Positions 1 to 6,195 of a DNA stretch of 18,719 bases are shown here, piece by piece. The stretch spans positions 1 to 18,719 of the forward strand of contig CAZAOK010000071.1 of the NCBI GenBank assembly GCA_964486725.1, read 5' to 3'. The position numbers and the translations under genes were made by a program. Every line of letters begins with the position of its first letter. Position 1 is the stretch's first letter. The notes beneath the pieces were generated by a model, which made no database searches, was not told where the DNA came from, and was given only the letters and a program-made list of their open reading frames with translations. Source of the DNA: M55B154 sp964486725 (GTDB lineage: Bacteria > Spirochaetota > UBA4802 > UB4802).

Positions 1-252
1 TCCTACTACCTCACAGATGACGCCCATGTCACCATTACCGCATACGACATCAAGGGACGACCCGTCGCAACCATCATCGACAACGCATTCCGCCGCGGCG
101 GCCAGAACATAAAAGACCAGGGCTGGCGTGGGGTGAACAAGGCACAACGCAAGCTTGGCGTGGGTTTATACTACATACACATCAAGGCAGAACGAGCCTC
201 CGACGGCAAGGTGATCCTCAACAAGTTCAAAAAGGTAGTAGTTGCCCGGTAA
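1..252 (+). CDS. C-terminus of an exported protein with a FlgD-like Ig / sorting-type domain (partial)
   Basis: The reading frame is open from the first base and stops at TAA 250-252, giving 83 residues of a protein that begins outside the window. The pattern VTITAYDIKGRPV, then W-R-G-V-N, then GVGLYYIHIKA and a closing KKVVVAR is the beta-sandwich pattern of FlgD Ig-like domains. Such domains also end many large secreted proteins, where they can act like the C-terminal sorting domain of type IX secretion. From this fragment I cannot tell whether it is a sorting signal, a structural repeat, or what the rest of the protein does. Nothing downstream looks co-transcribed: the next genes run on the other strand. 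Confidence 0.75.
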   Translation, partial: SYYLTDDAHVTITAYDIKGRPVATIIDNAFRRGGQNIKDQGWRGVNKAQRKLGVGLYYIHIKAERASDGKVILNKFKKVVVAR

Positions 253-337
253 GTTAGTGATTAGTGAATGGTGATTGGTGAATAGTATAGCATCATGCAT
301 CCCTATCCCGTCACCCGTTACTCGTTACCCGTCACTG
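253..337. repeat. Low-complexity word repeats (GTGAATGGTGATT / CCCGTTACTCGTTACCCG)
   Basis: Between the end of the first gene and the nucleotidyltransferase gene the DNA is built from short recurring words. On the plus strand 253-290 repeats variants of GTGATTAGTGAATGGTGA. Positions 307-337 repeat CCCGTCAC / CCCGTTAC / TCGTTACC. The last bases overlap the end of the nucleotidyltransferase gene. No stem-loop or coding frame is evident. Similar word-like spacers are known in many bacterial genomes without an agreed function. Confidence 0.6.
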
Positions 338-915
338 CCTTTCCCCTCTTCTTCGCGCCTTTGCGGTGAATCCTTTCGGATCTTCACACCAAGACCATCA
401 GCAGTTTCACGAAGATAATCCCAGTCCACGGGCATATTCCCCTTCATGAGCATCCGGGCATCGCGGAGATCCTGCTGCCGGCCTGACATCAGTTTCATGA
501 TAACCAGGTCTTCAATACGCATCACCGGCACGGAAGTATTGTGAAACTCAATTTCTACACAGTTGGAAACGGCTTTCTCAAGAAATTCACCAGAAGCCGG
601 AATAATATCCACAATGCAGTGATCGTTCACCATTTCTCCGGTCAGCACGAACCGCTTCAGCGGGTTCCCCGTCTTTTCCAGCATCATCTCCCCGTGAGGC
701 AGCACGTTGAACCTTGAAGATAACATTTTCTCAACGACGTCCAACCCATCATCACCTGTCACAACCACAAGGTCAATGTCCTCGGTGGCACGAACAGCCC
801 CCCATATACCAACCGCCCAGCCGCCGGCAACGCAGAACCTGTACCCTTTCTCCTTGAGAAGGCCGGTCACCACGGAAATAATATCTTCCATTGACAGGTA
901 CTTATCTATTCCCAT
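325..915 (-). CDS. Nucleotidyltransferase-fold protein, MenT1-like putative toxin
   Basis: A 196-residue protein of the DNA polymerase-beta-type nucleotidyltransferase fold. The N-terminal signature is visible: G31-G32 in VAGGWAVG, the metal-binding pair D46 and D48 in RATEDIDLVV, and a third acid at D103 in CIVDIIPA. The later EDLV..MKL and SGRQQDLRDA segment is shared by AbiEii/MenT-like and related small nucleotidyltransferases. It starts inside the last codons of the upstream small gene (overlap 906-915), behind an AAGGA six bases from the ATG. A small partner plus this fold matches the MenA1-MenT1 (Rv0078B-Rv0078A) type of toxin-antitoxin system, in which the toxin adds nucleotides to tRNA acceptor ends. 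Fold certain; toxin role and tRNA target are inference. The C-terminus is charged and probably disordered. Confidence 0.75.
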   Translation of the reverse strand: MGIDKYLSMEDIISVVTGLLKEKGYRFCVAGGWAVGIWGAVRATEDIDLVVVTGDDGLDVVEKMLSSRFNVLPHGEMMLEKTGNPLKRFVLTGEMVNDHCIVDIIPASGEFLEKAVSNCVEIEFHNTSVPVMRIEDLVIMKLMSGRQQDLRDARMLMKGNMPVDWDYLRETADGLGVKIRKDSPQRREEEGKGSDG

Positions 916-1097
916 TCCGCGTCCTTACGGGCAACGATATCCCAGGTTATCTTTCGTGCAATCTCAACATCAGAAAGCCCCGGGAAGAGCTTCCTGTACA
1001 GCCCAAACTTCATCGTAAACAACGTACGCGTAATATCCGCCGTCCGCTGAAAGTTTCGCGCCAATTCCTTCGCAGTTTCCGCGTCAATATTTTTCAT
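906..1097 (-). CDS. Small antitoxin-like protein (Rv0078B/MenA1-like)
   Basis: A 63-residue protein, started at ATG 1097 because AAAGGG lies seven bases upstream; a frame-extending ATG at 1139 has no ribosome-binding site. The layout is a helix near residues 5-20 (AKELARNFQRTADI), a second helix with LYRKLFPGLSDVEIARKI, and a terminal ARKDAEW. The FP.LSD.EI segment is the mark of the Rv0078B-related antitoxin family as I know it. It overlaps the following nucleotidyltransferase gene by 10 bases, so the two are translationally coupled, with the small partner first. Antitoxin function is inferred from the family resemblance and this pairing. Confidence 0.65.
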   Translation of the reverse strand: MKNIDAETAKELARNFQRTADITRTLFTMKFGLYRKLFPGLSDVEIARKITWDIVARKDAEWE

Positions 1098-1138
1098 AGA
1101 TGAACCCTTTGAAAGAAGTATACGTACCCGCATGAACA

Positions 1139-1210
1139 CATGTCAATCAACATTGCACAAATCACAATTCACCATCAACCATCATCCACCAACAACTATC
1201 CACCAACCCT
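1139..1210. repeat. Low-complexity word repeats, inverted relative to those at 253-290
   Basis: This stretch, between the antitoxin gene and the mutY-like gene, repeats CACAATTCACCATCAACC, CATCATCCACCAAC and ATCCACCAACC. Its reverse complement reads TTGATGGTGAATTGTGA, the same vocabulary as 253-290. The two tracts therefore bracket the antitoxin/nucleotidyltransferase pair in opposite orientations. The last bases overlap the 3' end of the mutY-like gene. Confidence 0.5.
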
Positions 1211-2077
1211 GTACTTACCACCCGACTCCGCCACCATCCCCTCATTCATCAGCTGATCCAGCCCGTAGCTGATCCTCTCACGGGACTCCCCTGTCATGGA
1301 AACCAGCTGCCCGTGGGTCAGGGCCCCGTCCGCAAGCAAAACCCGCAATATCTTCCCACGCACCTCACGGTTAGACCCCTTAAAAGGGCTCTGACTCCGG
1401 TAATGGGCGCTTCGCACCGACAGGTTCCCGTACTTCTTCTTCAGCATGGTGCCGTAATCCATGAGGGCATTGTACCACATGCGGGGGTTCTCCCGGTCAA
1501 GGGTAGCTTCCACCAGCGGGGTCAGAGCCTCGTCAGAAACTGGGGTCAGAGCCCCGTCCACCCCCTCCATGAAGAAAAAGTAGAAGAACACCGTGCGTAC
1601 GTTGGTCTCAATGTAAATAGAAGGAAGGTTAAAGGCAAACGCCCTGATGGATGCCGCCGTTGCCCTGCCGATCCCCGGAAGCTTCAGCAGCAGTTCCTCG
1701 TCATGGGGCAGCACACCCCCGTGCTGGTCAACCACCACACGCGCCATCTCACGCAAAAACCTCCCCCGCCGGTTATACCCCAGCCCCTGCCAGGCCGAAA
1801 GCACATCCTCCAGGGAGGCCCCCGCAAGCCCCTCCCACGACGGAAACCGCTCCACAAACTCGAGGTACTTCCCCACAACCCTGTCCACCTGCGTCTGCTG
1901 CAGCATGATCTCCGAAACCGCGATTTTGTAGGGATCATCCGTCTCCCGCCACGGCAGCACCCGCCCAGACTCCCGGTAATACGAGTATATGCCGTCCCTG
2001 AAGAGCTTAATGACATCATCACAAAGCCCGTCCCGGCCATACAGTTCCAGTATATTTTTTCTAATTATTTCTTCCAT
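1196..2077 (-). CDS. MutY-like HhH-GPD DNA glycosylase lacking the Fe-S cluster
   Basis: A 293-residue DNA glycosylase of the endonuclease III/MutY superfamily, expected to remove a mispaired or damaged base. Visible in order: LPWRETDDPYKIAVSEIMLQQ (residues 41-61) with the MutY-type catalytic Glu E56; helix-hairpin-helix LPGIGRATAASI (133-144); and IETNVR (156-161), where Glu157 stands at the position of the usual catalytic Asp. After DYG.MLKKKYGN the four cysteines that bind [4Fe-4S] in MutY are absent, replaced by SAHYRSQSPFKGSNREVRGK. The C-terminal ~60 residues look like a winged helix in place of the MutY NUDIX-like domain. This combination resembles a mostly archaeal MutY-like clade. 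The ATG has no clear Shine-Dalgarno. Base specificity cannot be read from the sequence. Confidence 0.85.
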   Translation of the reverse strand: MEEIIRKNILELYGRDGLCDDVIKLFRDGIYSYYRESGRVLPWRETDDPYKIAVSEIMLQQTQVDRVVGKYLEFVERFPSWEGLAGASLEDVLSAWQGLGYNRRGRFLREMARVVVDQHGGVLPHDEELLLKLPGIGRATAASIRAFAFNLPSIYIETNVRTVFFYFFFMEGVDGALTPVSDEALTPLVEATLDRENPRMWYNALMDYGTMLKKKYGNLSVRSAHYRSQSPFKGSNREVRGKILRVLLADGALTHGQLVSMTGESRERISYGLDQLMNEGMVAESGGKYRVGG

Positions 2078-2089
2078 AAAAAAACCAGA

Positions 2090-2111
2090 GTCCCAATGTC
2101 ACATACCCACA
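2090..2111 (+). repeat. Leader repeat, copy 1
   Basis: A 22-base block beginning GTCCCAATGTCACATACCC, identical to 2506-2527. In both places it sits 5-6 bases before a type-1 palindromic unit (2117 and 2534). The unit of duplication is therefore leader plus palindrome, about 143 bases. Confidence 0.8.
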
Positions 2112-2116
2112 ACCAA

Positions 2117-2211
2117 GTCCCTGTTGTGTATATCCGGTTACGTGAAGGCGGCAAGGATGCCGCCGACTGTGGCGGTGTACACGGATGTAACATCCGCCAC
2201 AGGCACGTAAG
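2117..2211 (+). repeat. Palindromic repeat unit A (type-1 arms), cut by the assembly gap
   Basis: Left arm 2117-2144 begins GTCCCTGTTGTG and ends TTACGTG. Then follow a GGCGGCA/TGCCGCC hairpin with a four-base loop, and a hairpin with stem CTGTGGCGG/CCGCCACAG and an 18-base loop. The right arm starts CACGTAA and is lost in the run of N. By comparison with unit D about 20 bases are missing. It is read here on the plus strand, but the structure is nearly symmetric. Confidence 0.85.
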
Positions 2212-2311
2212 NNNNNNNNNNNNNNNNNNNNNNNNNNNNNNNNNNNNNNNNNNNNNNNNNNNNNNNNNNNNNNNNNNNNNNNNNNNNNNNNNNNNNNNNN
2301 NNNNNNNNNNN
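2212..2311. other. Assembly gap (100 N)
   Basis: Exactly 100 ambiguous bases. The gap falls between unit A and unit B of the palindromic repeat cluster, as expected when strong hairpins and near-identical copies block assembly or sequencing. If both units are complete and separated by a leader like those elsewhere in the cluster, the true missing length is about 124-138 bases. Confidence 0.95.
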
Positions 2312-2349
2312 CCGCCATAGACATTTAAGATGATGTATCACACGGGAAC
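2312..2349 (+). repeat. Palindromic repeat unit B (type-2 arms), right part only
   Basis: The segment starts with CCGCCATAG, the right strand of the second inner hairpin. It continues with the right outer arm CATTTAAGATGATGTATCAC and ends CGGGAAC. It matches unit C except for two arm bases and one junction base. The left ~77 bases lie in the gap. Confidence 0.8.
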
Positions 2350-2390
2350 CTCAACAAGTTACATGCCAGAACCAGTACATCCACAACCCA
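2350..2390 (+). repeat. Spacer/leader between repeat units B and C
   Basis: Forty-one bases without coding sense separate units B and C. The 3' part (ACATCCACAACCCA) resembles the 3' part of the 22-base leader found before units A and D (ACATACCCACA). It is probably a diverged leader of the type-2 units. Confidence 0.45.
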
Positions 2391-2505
2391 GTTCCCGTGT
2401 GGTAGATCAGCTTAAATGAAGGCGGCAAGGATGCCGCCGACTATGGCGGTGTACACGGACGTATCATCCGCCATAGGCATTTAAGATGATCTACCACACG
2501 GGAAC
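2391..2505 (+). repeat. Palindromic repeat unit C (type-2 arms), complete, 115 bp
   Basis: The outer arms 2391-2418 and 2478-2505 pair over 28 positions with one mismatch (outer end GTTCCCGTGTGG, inner end TTAAATG). Inside are hairpin P2 (2421-2427 with 2432-2438, loop AGGA) and hairpin P3 (CTATGGCGG 2441-2449 with CCGCCATAG 2468-2476, 18-base loop). As RNA or single-stranded DNA this gives a three-way junction. It lies between ychF-like and mutY-like genes that run on the minus strand. Confidence 0.9.
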
Positions 2506-2527
2506 GTCCCAATGTCACATACCCACA
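2506..2527 (+). repeat. Leader repeat, copy 2
   Basis: Identical over 22 bases to 2090-2111. It directly abuts the right end of unit C and precedes unit D by six bases. Confidence 0.8.
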
Positions 2528-2533
2528 GCACCC

Positions 2534-2648
2534 GTCCCTGTTGTGAATATCCGGTTACGTGAAGGCGGCACGGATGCCGCCGACTGTGGCAGCGTACATG
2601 GAAGTATCATCTGCCACAGGCACGTAATCGGATATTCACAACAGGGAC
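2534..2648 (+). repeat. Palindromic repeat unit D (type-1 arms), complete, 115 bp
   Basis: Arms 2534-2561 and 2621-2648 pair over 28 positions with one mismatch that would be a G.U pair in RNA. Inner hairpins: 2564-2570 with 2575-2581, then CTGTGGCAG with CTGCCACAG and an 18-base loop. Relative to unit C, the P3 stem carries two full pair swaps (A-T to G-C and G-C to A-T), and the inner arm carries two more (AA/TT to CG/CG). The unit ends six bases after the ychF-like stop codon on the minus strand, so it could also end or protect that transcript. Confidence 0.9.
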
Positions 2649-2654
2649 GCTCAA

Positions 2655-3746
2655 TTAAACGTTAAAACGAAAACTAATAACATCCCCGTCCTGCACAATA
2701 TAATCCTTCCCGGCTGTCAGAAACTTCCCCGCAGCCTTCACCGCCTCTTCACTGCCAAGCCCCACCAGGTCATCGTATTTCATAACCTCCGCCCTGATAA
2801 ACCCGCGCTGAATGTCCGAATGAATCACGCTGGCCGCCTCGGGGGCCGGGCAATTGGCAGGAATAAGCCACTGCCGCACCTCGTCCTCCCCCACCGTAAA
2901 GAACGACTCCAGCCCCAGTGCCTTCATACTTTTCCTGGTAAGCAGGTCAATAGCCGGCTCCTGAATACCCGATTCCTCCATGAACACCGCACGCTCCTGT
3001 GGGTCATCAAGAGAGGCGATTTCACTTTCAAGTGCCGCCGAAACCCGCATCACCTCGATCCCGTGATCACTGTACTTATCCCTGATGCTGTTTTCCAGCG
3101 AATCATCCAACAGGTCACTGTCCCCCACGTTCAGCAGCACGATAAGTTCTTTCAGCGTAATAAAAGGATACCCCGAAATAATACGCCACTCGTCCTGGTC
3201 CATCTGGCAGGTAGAGAGGGGCAGGTCATTTTCCAGTTGGGCACCAAGGCGCTCCATCAGTTTTTTCTCTTTATCAAGGTCCTCTTCACGCCCCTTCTTT
3301 TTACCCTGTTCAATACGGGCAAGACGCTTCTCGATGAATAGCAGGTCGTGCAGAACAAACTCGCTGTAGAGCAGGTCCATGTCACGCCCGGCGTCCACGC
3401 TTCCTTTCACGTGATACACCGCGTCATCCTCGAAAGCCCGTATCACCATGCAGATGGCGTTCAGGTTGGCGATGTCCCTGAACACCTCCCCGTCCTTGAT
3501 CCGCTGCGGGTCAAGATCGGGCAAGAGCTCAATGCTCAACTGGGCAGGGGTCACCTTCTTCGGATTATGCATCTTCACAAGTTCACTGAACCGCCCGTCC
3601 CGCACACCGGCCACACCCTGCACGTTTTTCTTATGTTCTCCGGCCAGGCTGTCATAATCACTACCCGTCAGAAGAGAGAACACCGTCCTCTTCCCGCTCT
3701 GCGGCAGCCCAACCATTCCAAGTTTCAATCCCGGTACTCGTTCCAT
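2655..3746 (-). CDS. YchF/OLA1-like P-loop protein with eroded nucleotide-binding motifs
   Basis: A 363-residue protein, the usual YchF length. YchF is a ribosome-associated Obg-family ATPase/GTPase. The C-terminal TGS-like (DUF933) region is well kept: SFFTVGEDEVRQWLIPANCPAP, IHSDIQRGFIRAEVM, and KDYIVQDGDVISFRFNV. The nucleotide site is not. The P-loop reads GLPQSGKRT (13-21) with Arg20 where Ser/Thr is expected. The switch II D-x-x-G of YchF (DIAGLV) is replaced by LLPDLDPQ. The N-x-x-E specificity motif reads NVGD. The middle keeps the helical insert with a Lys/Glu-rich coiled coil (about 145-165). The start is ATG 3746 behind GAGGA. It is best read as a YchF paralogue with altered or lost nucleotide hydrolysis, not the housekeeping ychF itself; that part is inference. 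Confidence 0.85.
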   Translation of the reverse strand: MERVPGLKLGMVGLPQSGKRTVFSLLTGSDYDSLAGEHKKNVQGVAGVRDGRFSELVKMHNPKKVTPAQLSIELLPDLDPQRIKDGEVFRDIANLNAICMVIRAFEDDAVYHVKGSVDAGRDMDLLYSEFVLHDLLFIEKRLARIEQGKKKGREEDLDKEKKLMERLGAQLENDLPLSTCQMDQDEWRIISGYPFITLKELIVLLNVGDSDLLDDSLENSIRDKYSDHGIEVMRVSAALESEIASLDDPQERAVFMEESGIQEPAIDLLTRKSMKALGLESFFTVGEDEVRQWLIPANCPAPEAASVIHSDIQRGFIRAEVMKYDDLVGLGSEEAVKAAGKFLTAGKDYIVQDGDVISFRFNV

Positions 3747-3915
3747 TAATCAGTCCTCGTTATTTAATTGGTAATAATGTATACCTGCTAAAGATAACAC
3801 ATATTTTTCAAGTACAAATAATATTTCACCCCTGAGGTTCTATTTTACAAAAGCATTGACAGTTACCATGTAACGCCATCACATATACTGTAAACGAAAT
3901 AGAAAGGAGAACCTC

Positions 3916-5013
3916 ATGACAACCGATGCCAATGCCAAAGAATACAATAGAATAAAAGTGCGGCTTAACATGTCCGACATGGTGCTAAGCCTTGTGTACA
4001 TCACCATACTGGCATTCAGCGGGTTGTCCCCGTGGCTGCTGCAGAAGATTTCCATGTATGCCGCCCTCCCCGCGGTGCAGTTTCTTCTTTTCGTATTTGC
4101 CGCCGGCCTTGTGTACTCGGTGGTGAGCATCCCAATGGACTTTTACGCCGGCTACATAATAGAACACCGTTACAATCTCTCCAACCAGACACTCACAAAA
4201 TGGCTGTGGGACAAAATGAAAGGCTTCGTGGTAGGACTGGCCATCGGTGTACCCATACTCCTGGCATTCTTCTACTTCATTCAATACACGGGAGAAAACT
4301 GGTGGCTGTATTTCAGCACCCTTATCTTCGCCTTCTCGGTGCTCCTTGCAAGGCTTGCTCCTGTAGTGTTGTTTCCAATATTCTACAAGTTCAGCCCCCT
4401 TGAAAACGATGACATACGCCGCCCGCTTCTTGATCTGCTTGACAGGCATAACATCGACTTCAAGGGTATCTACAGTTTTGACATGAGCAAAGAAACAAAA
4501 AAGGCCAATGCCGGTTTTACCGGGCTTGGCAAAAGCAAGCGAATCATACTCAGCGACACCCTGATAGAAAACTTTACACCATCAGAGATCACCGTCATAT
4601 TCGCCCACGAACTGGGTCATTATAAAAAGAGACACATAATAAAAAATATACTGATAAGCGGGGTTGTCATATTTGCCATGTTCTACCTGTGCGGACAGGT
4701 ATATAATTACACATGGACAGCCATGGGATTCACCAGCGCAAGCGATATTGCAGCCATCCCGGTGCTTTTCTTTTACCTTTCCATATTCAGCCTGTTGCTC
4801 ATGCCGGCCACCAATGCCATTTCAAGGGCCTACGAGAGGGAAGCCGACAGGTTTGCCATTGAGGTCACATCCGATACCGAATCTTTCATTACAGCAATGG
4901 ACAAGCTTGCTCAGATCAATCTTGCCGACAGGAATCCCCACCCATTCATCGAGTGGTTCATGTACAGCCACCCGTCCATACAAAAACGGATAGATTTTGC
5001 AAGGGAATTATGA
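3916..5013 (+). CDS. M48 family zinc metalloprotease, Ste24/CAAX-protease-like membrane protein
   Basis: A 365-residue integral membrane zinc protease. The zinc motif is HELGH (His231, Glu232, His235) with the third ligand in YEREAD (Glu309), the M48 arrangement. Hydrophobic segments lie near residues 20-45, 57-78, 98-120, 132-150, 240-262 and 275-300, the multi-span layout of Ste24 rather than the single-span HtpX or the periplasmic BepA. The segment IEHRYNLSNQTLTKWLWD near 80-97 is also typical of Ste24. In bacteria the family is thought to cleave membrane or lipidated proteins; true CAAX substrates are not expected. The start is ATG 3916 with AAGGAG six bases upstream. The gene stands alone, divergent from the ychF-like gene. 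Confidence 0.9.
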   Translation: MTTDANAKEYNRIKVRLNMSDMVLSLVYITILAFSGLSPWLLQKISMYAALPAVQFLLFVFAAGLVYSVVSIPMDFYAGYIIEHRYNLSNQTLTKWLWDKMKGFVVGLAIGVPILLAFFYFIQYTGENWWLYFSTLIFAFSVLLARLAPVVLFPIFYKFSPLENDDIRRPLLDLLDRHNIDFKGIYSFDMSKETKKANAGFTGLGKSKRIILSDTLIENFTPSEITVIFAHELGHYKKRHIIKNILISGVVIFAMFYLCGQVYNYTWTAMGFTSASDIAAIPVLFFYLSIFSLLLMPATNAISRAYEREADRFAIEVTSDTESFITAMDKLAQINLADRNPHPFIEWFMYSHPSIQKRIDFAREL

Positions 5014-5133
5014 AACCGCAGCGACGCAGAGATAACAGAGAGTTGCTTTCTTAATTACTATTCTGTAAGATATTTAATAAATTCAATCAATTCAGGTTTT
5101 TACAATAAGAGGATATATATTTTAAAAACCCAC

Positions 5134-6051
5134 TCATTTTTTCCGGGGAGAAAAATACAGGTGATGATTTACCGTACGCTCCAGATTATATACTTTATCA
5201 CGGTAGTTACCCAGTTTACTGTCCCTGCTGAAGTTCCTTTTTACCGATTCCAGCATGTCTTTAATCAGCAAAAGGTCAGAACGTTTTTGAACCTGTCCAT
5301 CCTCAATAAGCTGTGCCAGGTAATCAAACTTGTAGTTTCTCAGCTGCACTTTCACAAAAAAATCTATACCATATATCTGTAATATGCGTTCAAGGGGATA
5401 TTGTTTACTCCTGGTGGTAAACTCAGAGTACTGTTTTGAATCAACAGCCCTGCCGCCGGCGGCTTTAGGAGCAACCTTCGCTTCAAAAGTATTATCTTTA
5501 GCCTTATTTTTTTTCTCACTCAGCTTCTGTGAAATATTTGCCCTGTCCATTTCGATTTTCAGGCGATCATCTTTCCACTTATCTGTAAATTCTTCGTACC
5601 GTTTTTCCATAAACCTTTCAAACTCGTCCAGCATAATGGCAAGATTTGCCACCTTCCCGATTTCGGTGTTGTTAAGGCTTCTCAACATTGGAAACACTTC
5701 TTTCACCACCTGGTGAACCATAAGCCGTTTATTATACTGTTTCTCATACATGACAACCAGTTCATTTTGAAAGAAATTCTTCAGTTTCCTTATAACAACC
5801 AGGTCGGCAACTACATATCCCTGTATACTGGGCACATTTCTTGTTGTATCTTCTAATATAATATCAATAGAAAATATCTTATGGGAATTAATAAGAACAT
5901 GAATAATCTGCTCAGCCAGTTCTTTGCCCACGCCGATGTAACCTGATATATACTTAATAAACTCATCAGACTGCGGAACCGCTTTCCAGCCCTGTAAATT
6001 ATTTCTGCGGTATATTTCTTCGTATATCTCGTTTAAAACATCAACACTCAT
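5134..6051 (-). CDS. Unrecognised 305-residue cytoplasmic protein with charged central helix
   Basis: I do not recognise this family. The start is placed at ATG 6051 because AGGTG sits five bases upstream; the frame runs back to 6123, but that part overlaps a promoter-like sequence. There is no signal peptide and no membrane span. Residues 1-125 look like a compact helical domain. Residues 130-185 form a highly charged helix, probably coiled coil (EFERFMEKRYEEFTDKWKDD). Residues 183-215 are a Lys/Ala-rich linker (KNKAKDNTFEAKVAPKAAGG). Residues 218-305 form a second basic helical domain ending SPRKK. The many Lys, Arg and Tyr residues would allow nucleic-acid or ribosome binding, but that is a guess. 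It is a single gene, divergent from tRNA-Asp. Confidence 0.7.
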   Translation of the reverse strand: MSVDVLNEIYEEIYRRNNLQGWKAVPQSDEFIKYISGYIGVGKELAEQIIHVLINSHKIFSIDIILEDTTRNVPSIQGYVVADLVVIRKLKNFFQNELVVMYEKQYNKRLMVHQVVKEVFPMLRSLNNTEIGKVANLAIMLDEFERFMEKRYEEFTDKWKDDRLKIEMDRANISQKLSEKKNKAKDNTFEAKVAPKAAGGRAVDSKQYSEFTTRSKQYPLERILQIYGIDFFVKVQLRNYKFDYLAQLIEDGQVQKRSDLLLIKDMLESVKRNFSRDSKLGNYRDKVYNLERTVNHHLYFSPRKK

Positions 6052-6095
6052 ACATACACCTGAATAAAAATTTTGATTTATCTTTACTTCATGAT

Positions 6096-6123
6096 ATAGT
6101 ACTTTTGAAACAGAACAATGCAA
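6096..6123 (-). promoter_or_regulatory. Candidate promoter of the 305-residue gene
   Basis: On the minus strand TTGCAT (6123-6118), 16 bases, then TACTAT (6101-6096). It lies 44 bases before the chosen start codon. Confidence 0.4.
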
Positions 6124-6151
6124 TGTTTTTTTTAATATAGCATTTTTTTTA

Positions 6152-6180
6152 TTGACATAAACCTGCCTACACGGTGTATG
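6152..6180 (+). promoter_or_regulatory. Promoter of tRNA-Asp
   Basis: Perfect -35 TTGACA (6152-6157), 17 bases, then TGTATG (6175-6180), a weak -10 that partly overlaps TATGTT. The tRNA starts 15 bases later. Confidence 0.6.
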
Positions 6181-6195
6181 TTATTTCTTCAACAA

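Noticed and set aside
1313..2320. Long plus-strand open frame of 335 codons
   Set aside because: It is antisense to the mutY-like gene, is Pro/Arg/His-rich without family features, and runs through the N gap. It is a shadow of the high-GC minus-strand gene.
2090..2648. CRISPR array or integron attC array
   Set aside because: The units are 115-bp palindromes with similar, not unique, spacers of 27-41 bases, and no cas genes. attC sites would separate gene cassettes and carry RYYYAAC/GTTRRRY ends; here there are neither cassettes nor those boxes.
3862..3874. GTTAC-CAT-GTAAC inverted repeat upstream of the M48 protease gene
   Set aside because: Five-base arms are short enough to occur by chance, and no second copy was seen.
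3856..3889. TTGACA ... TATACT as promoter of the M48 protease gene
   Set aside because: The boxes are 22 bases apart, too far for a sigma-70 promoter. Alternatives with better spacing have weak boxes.
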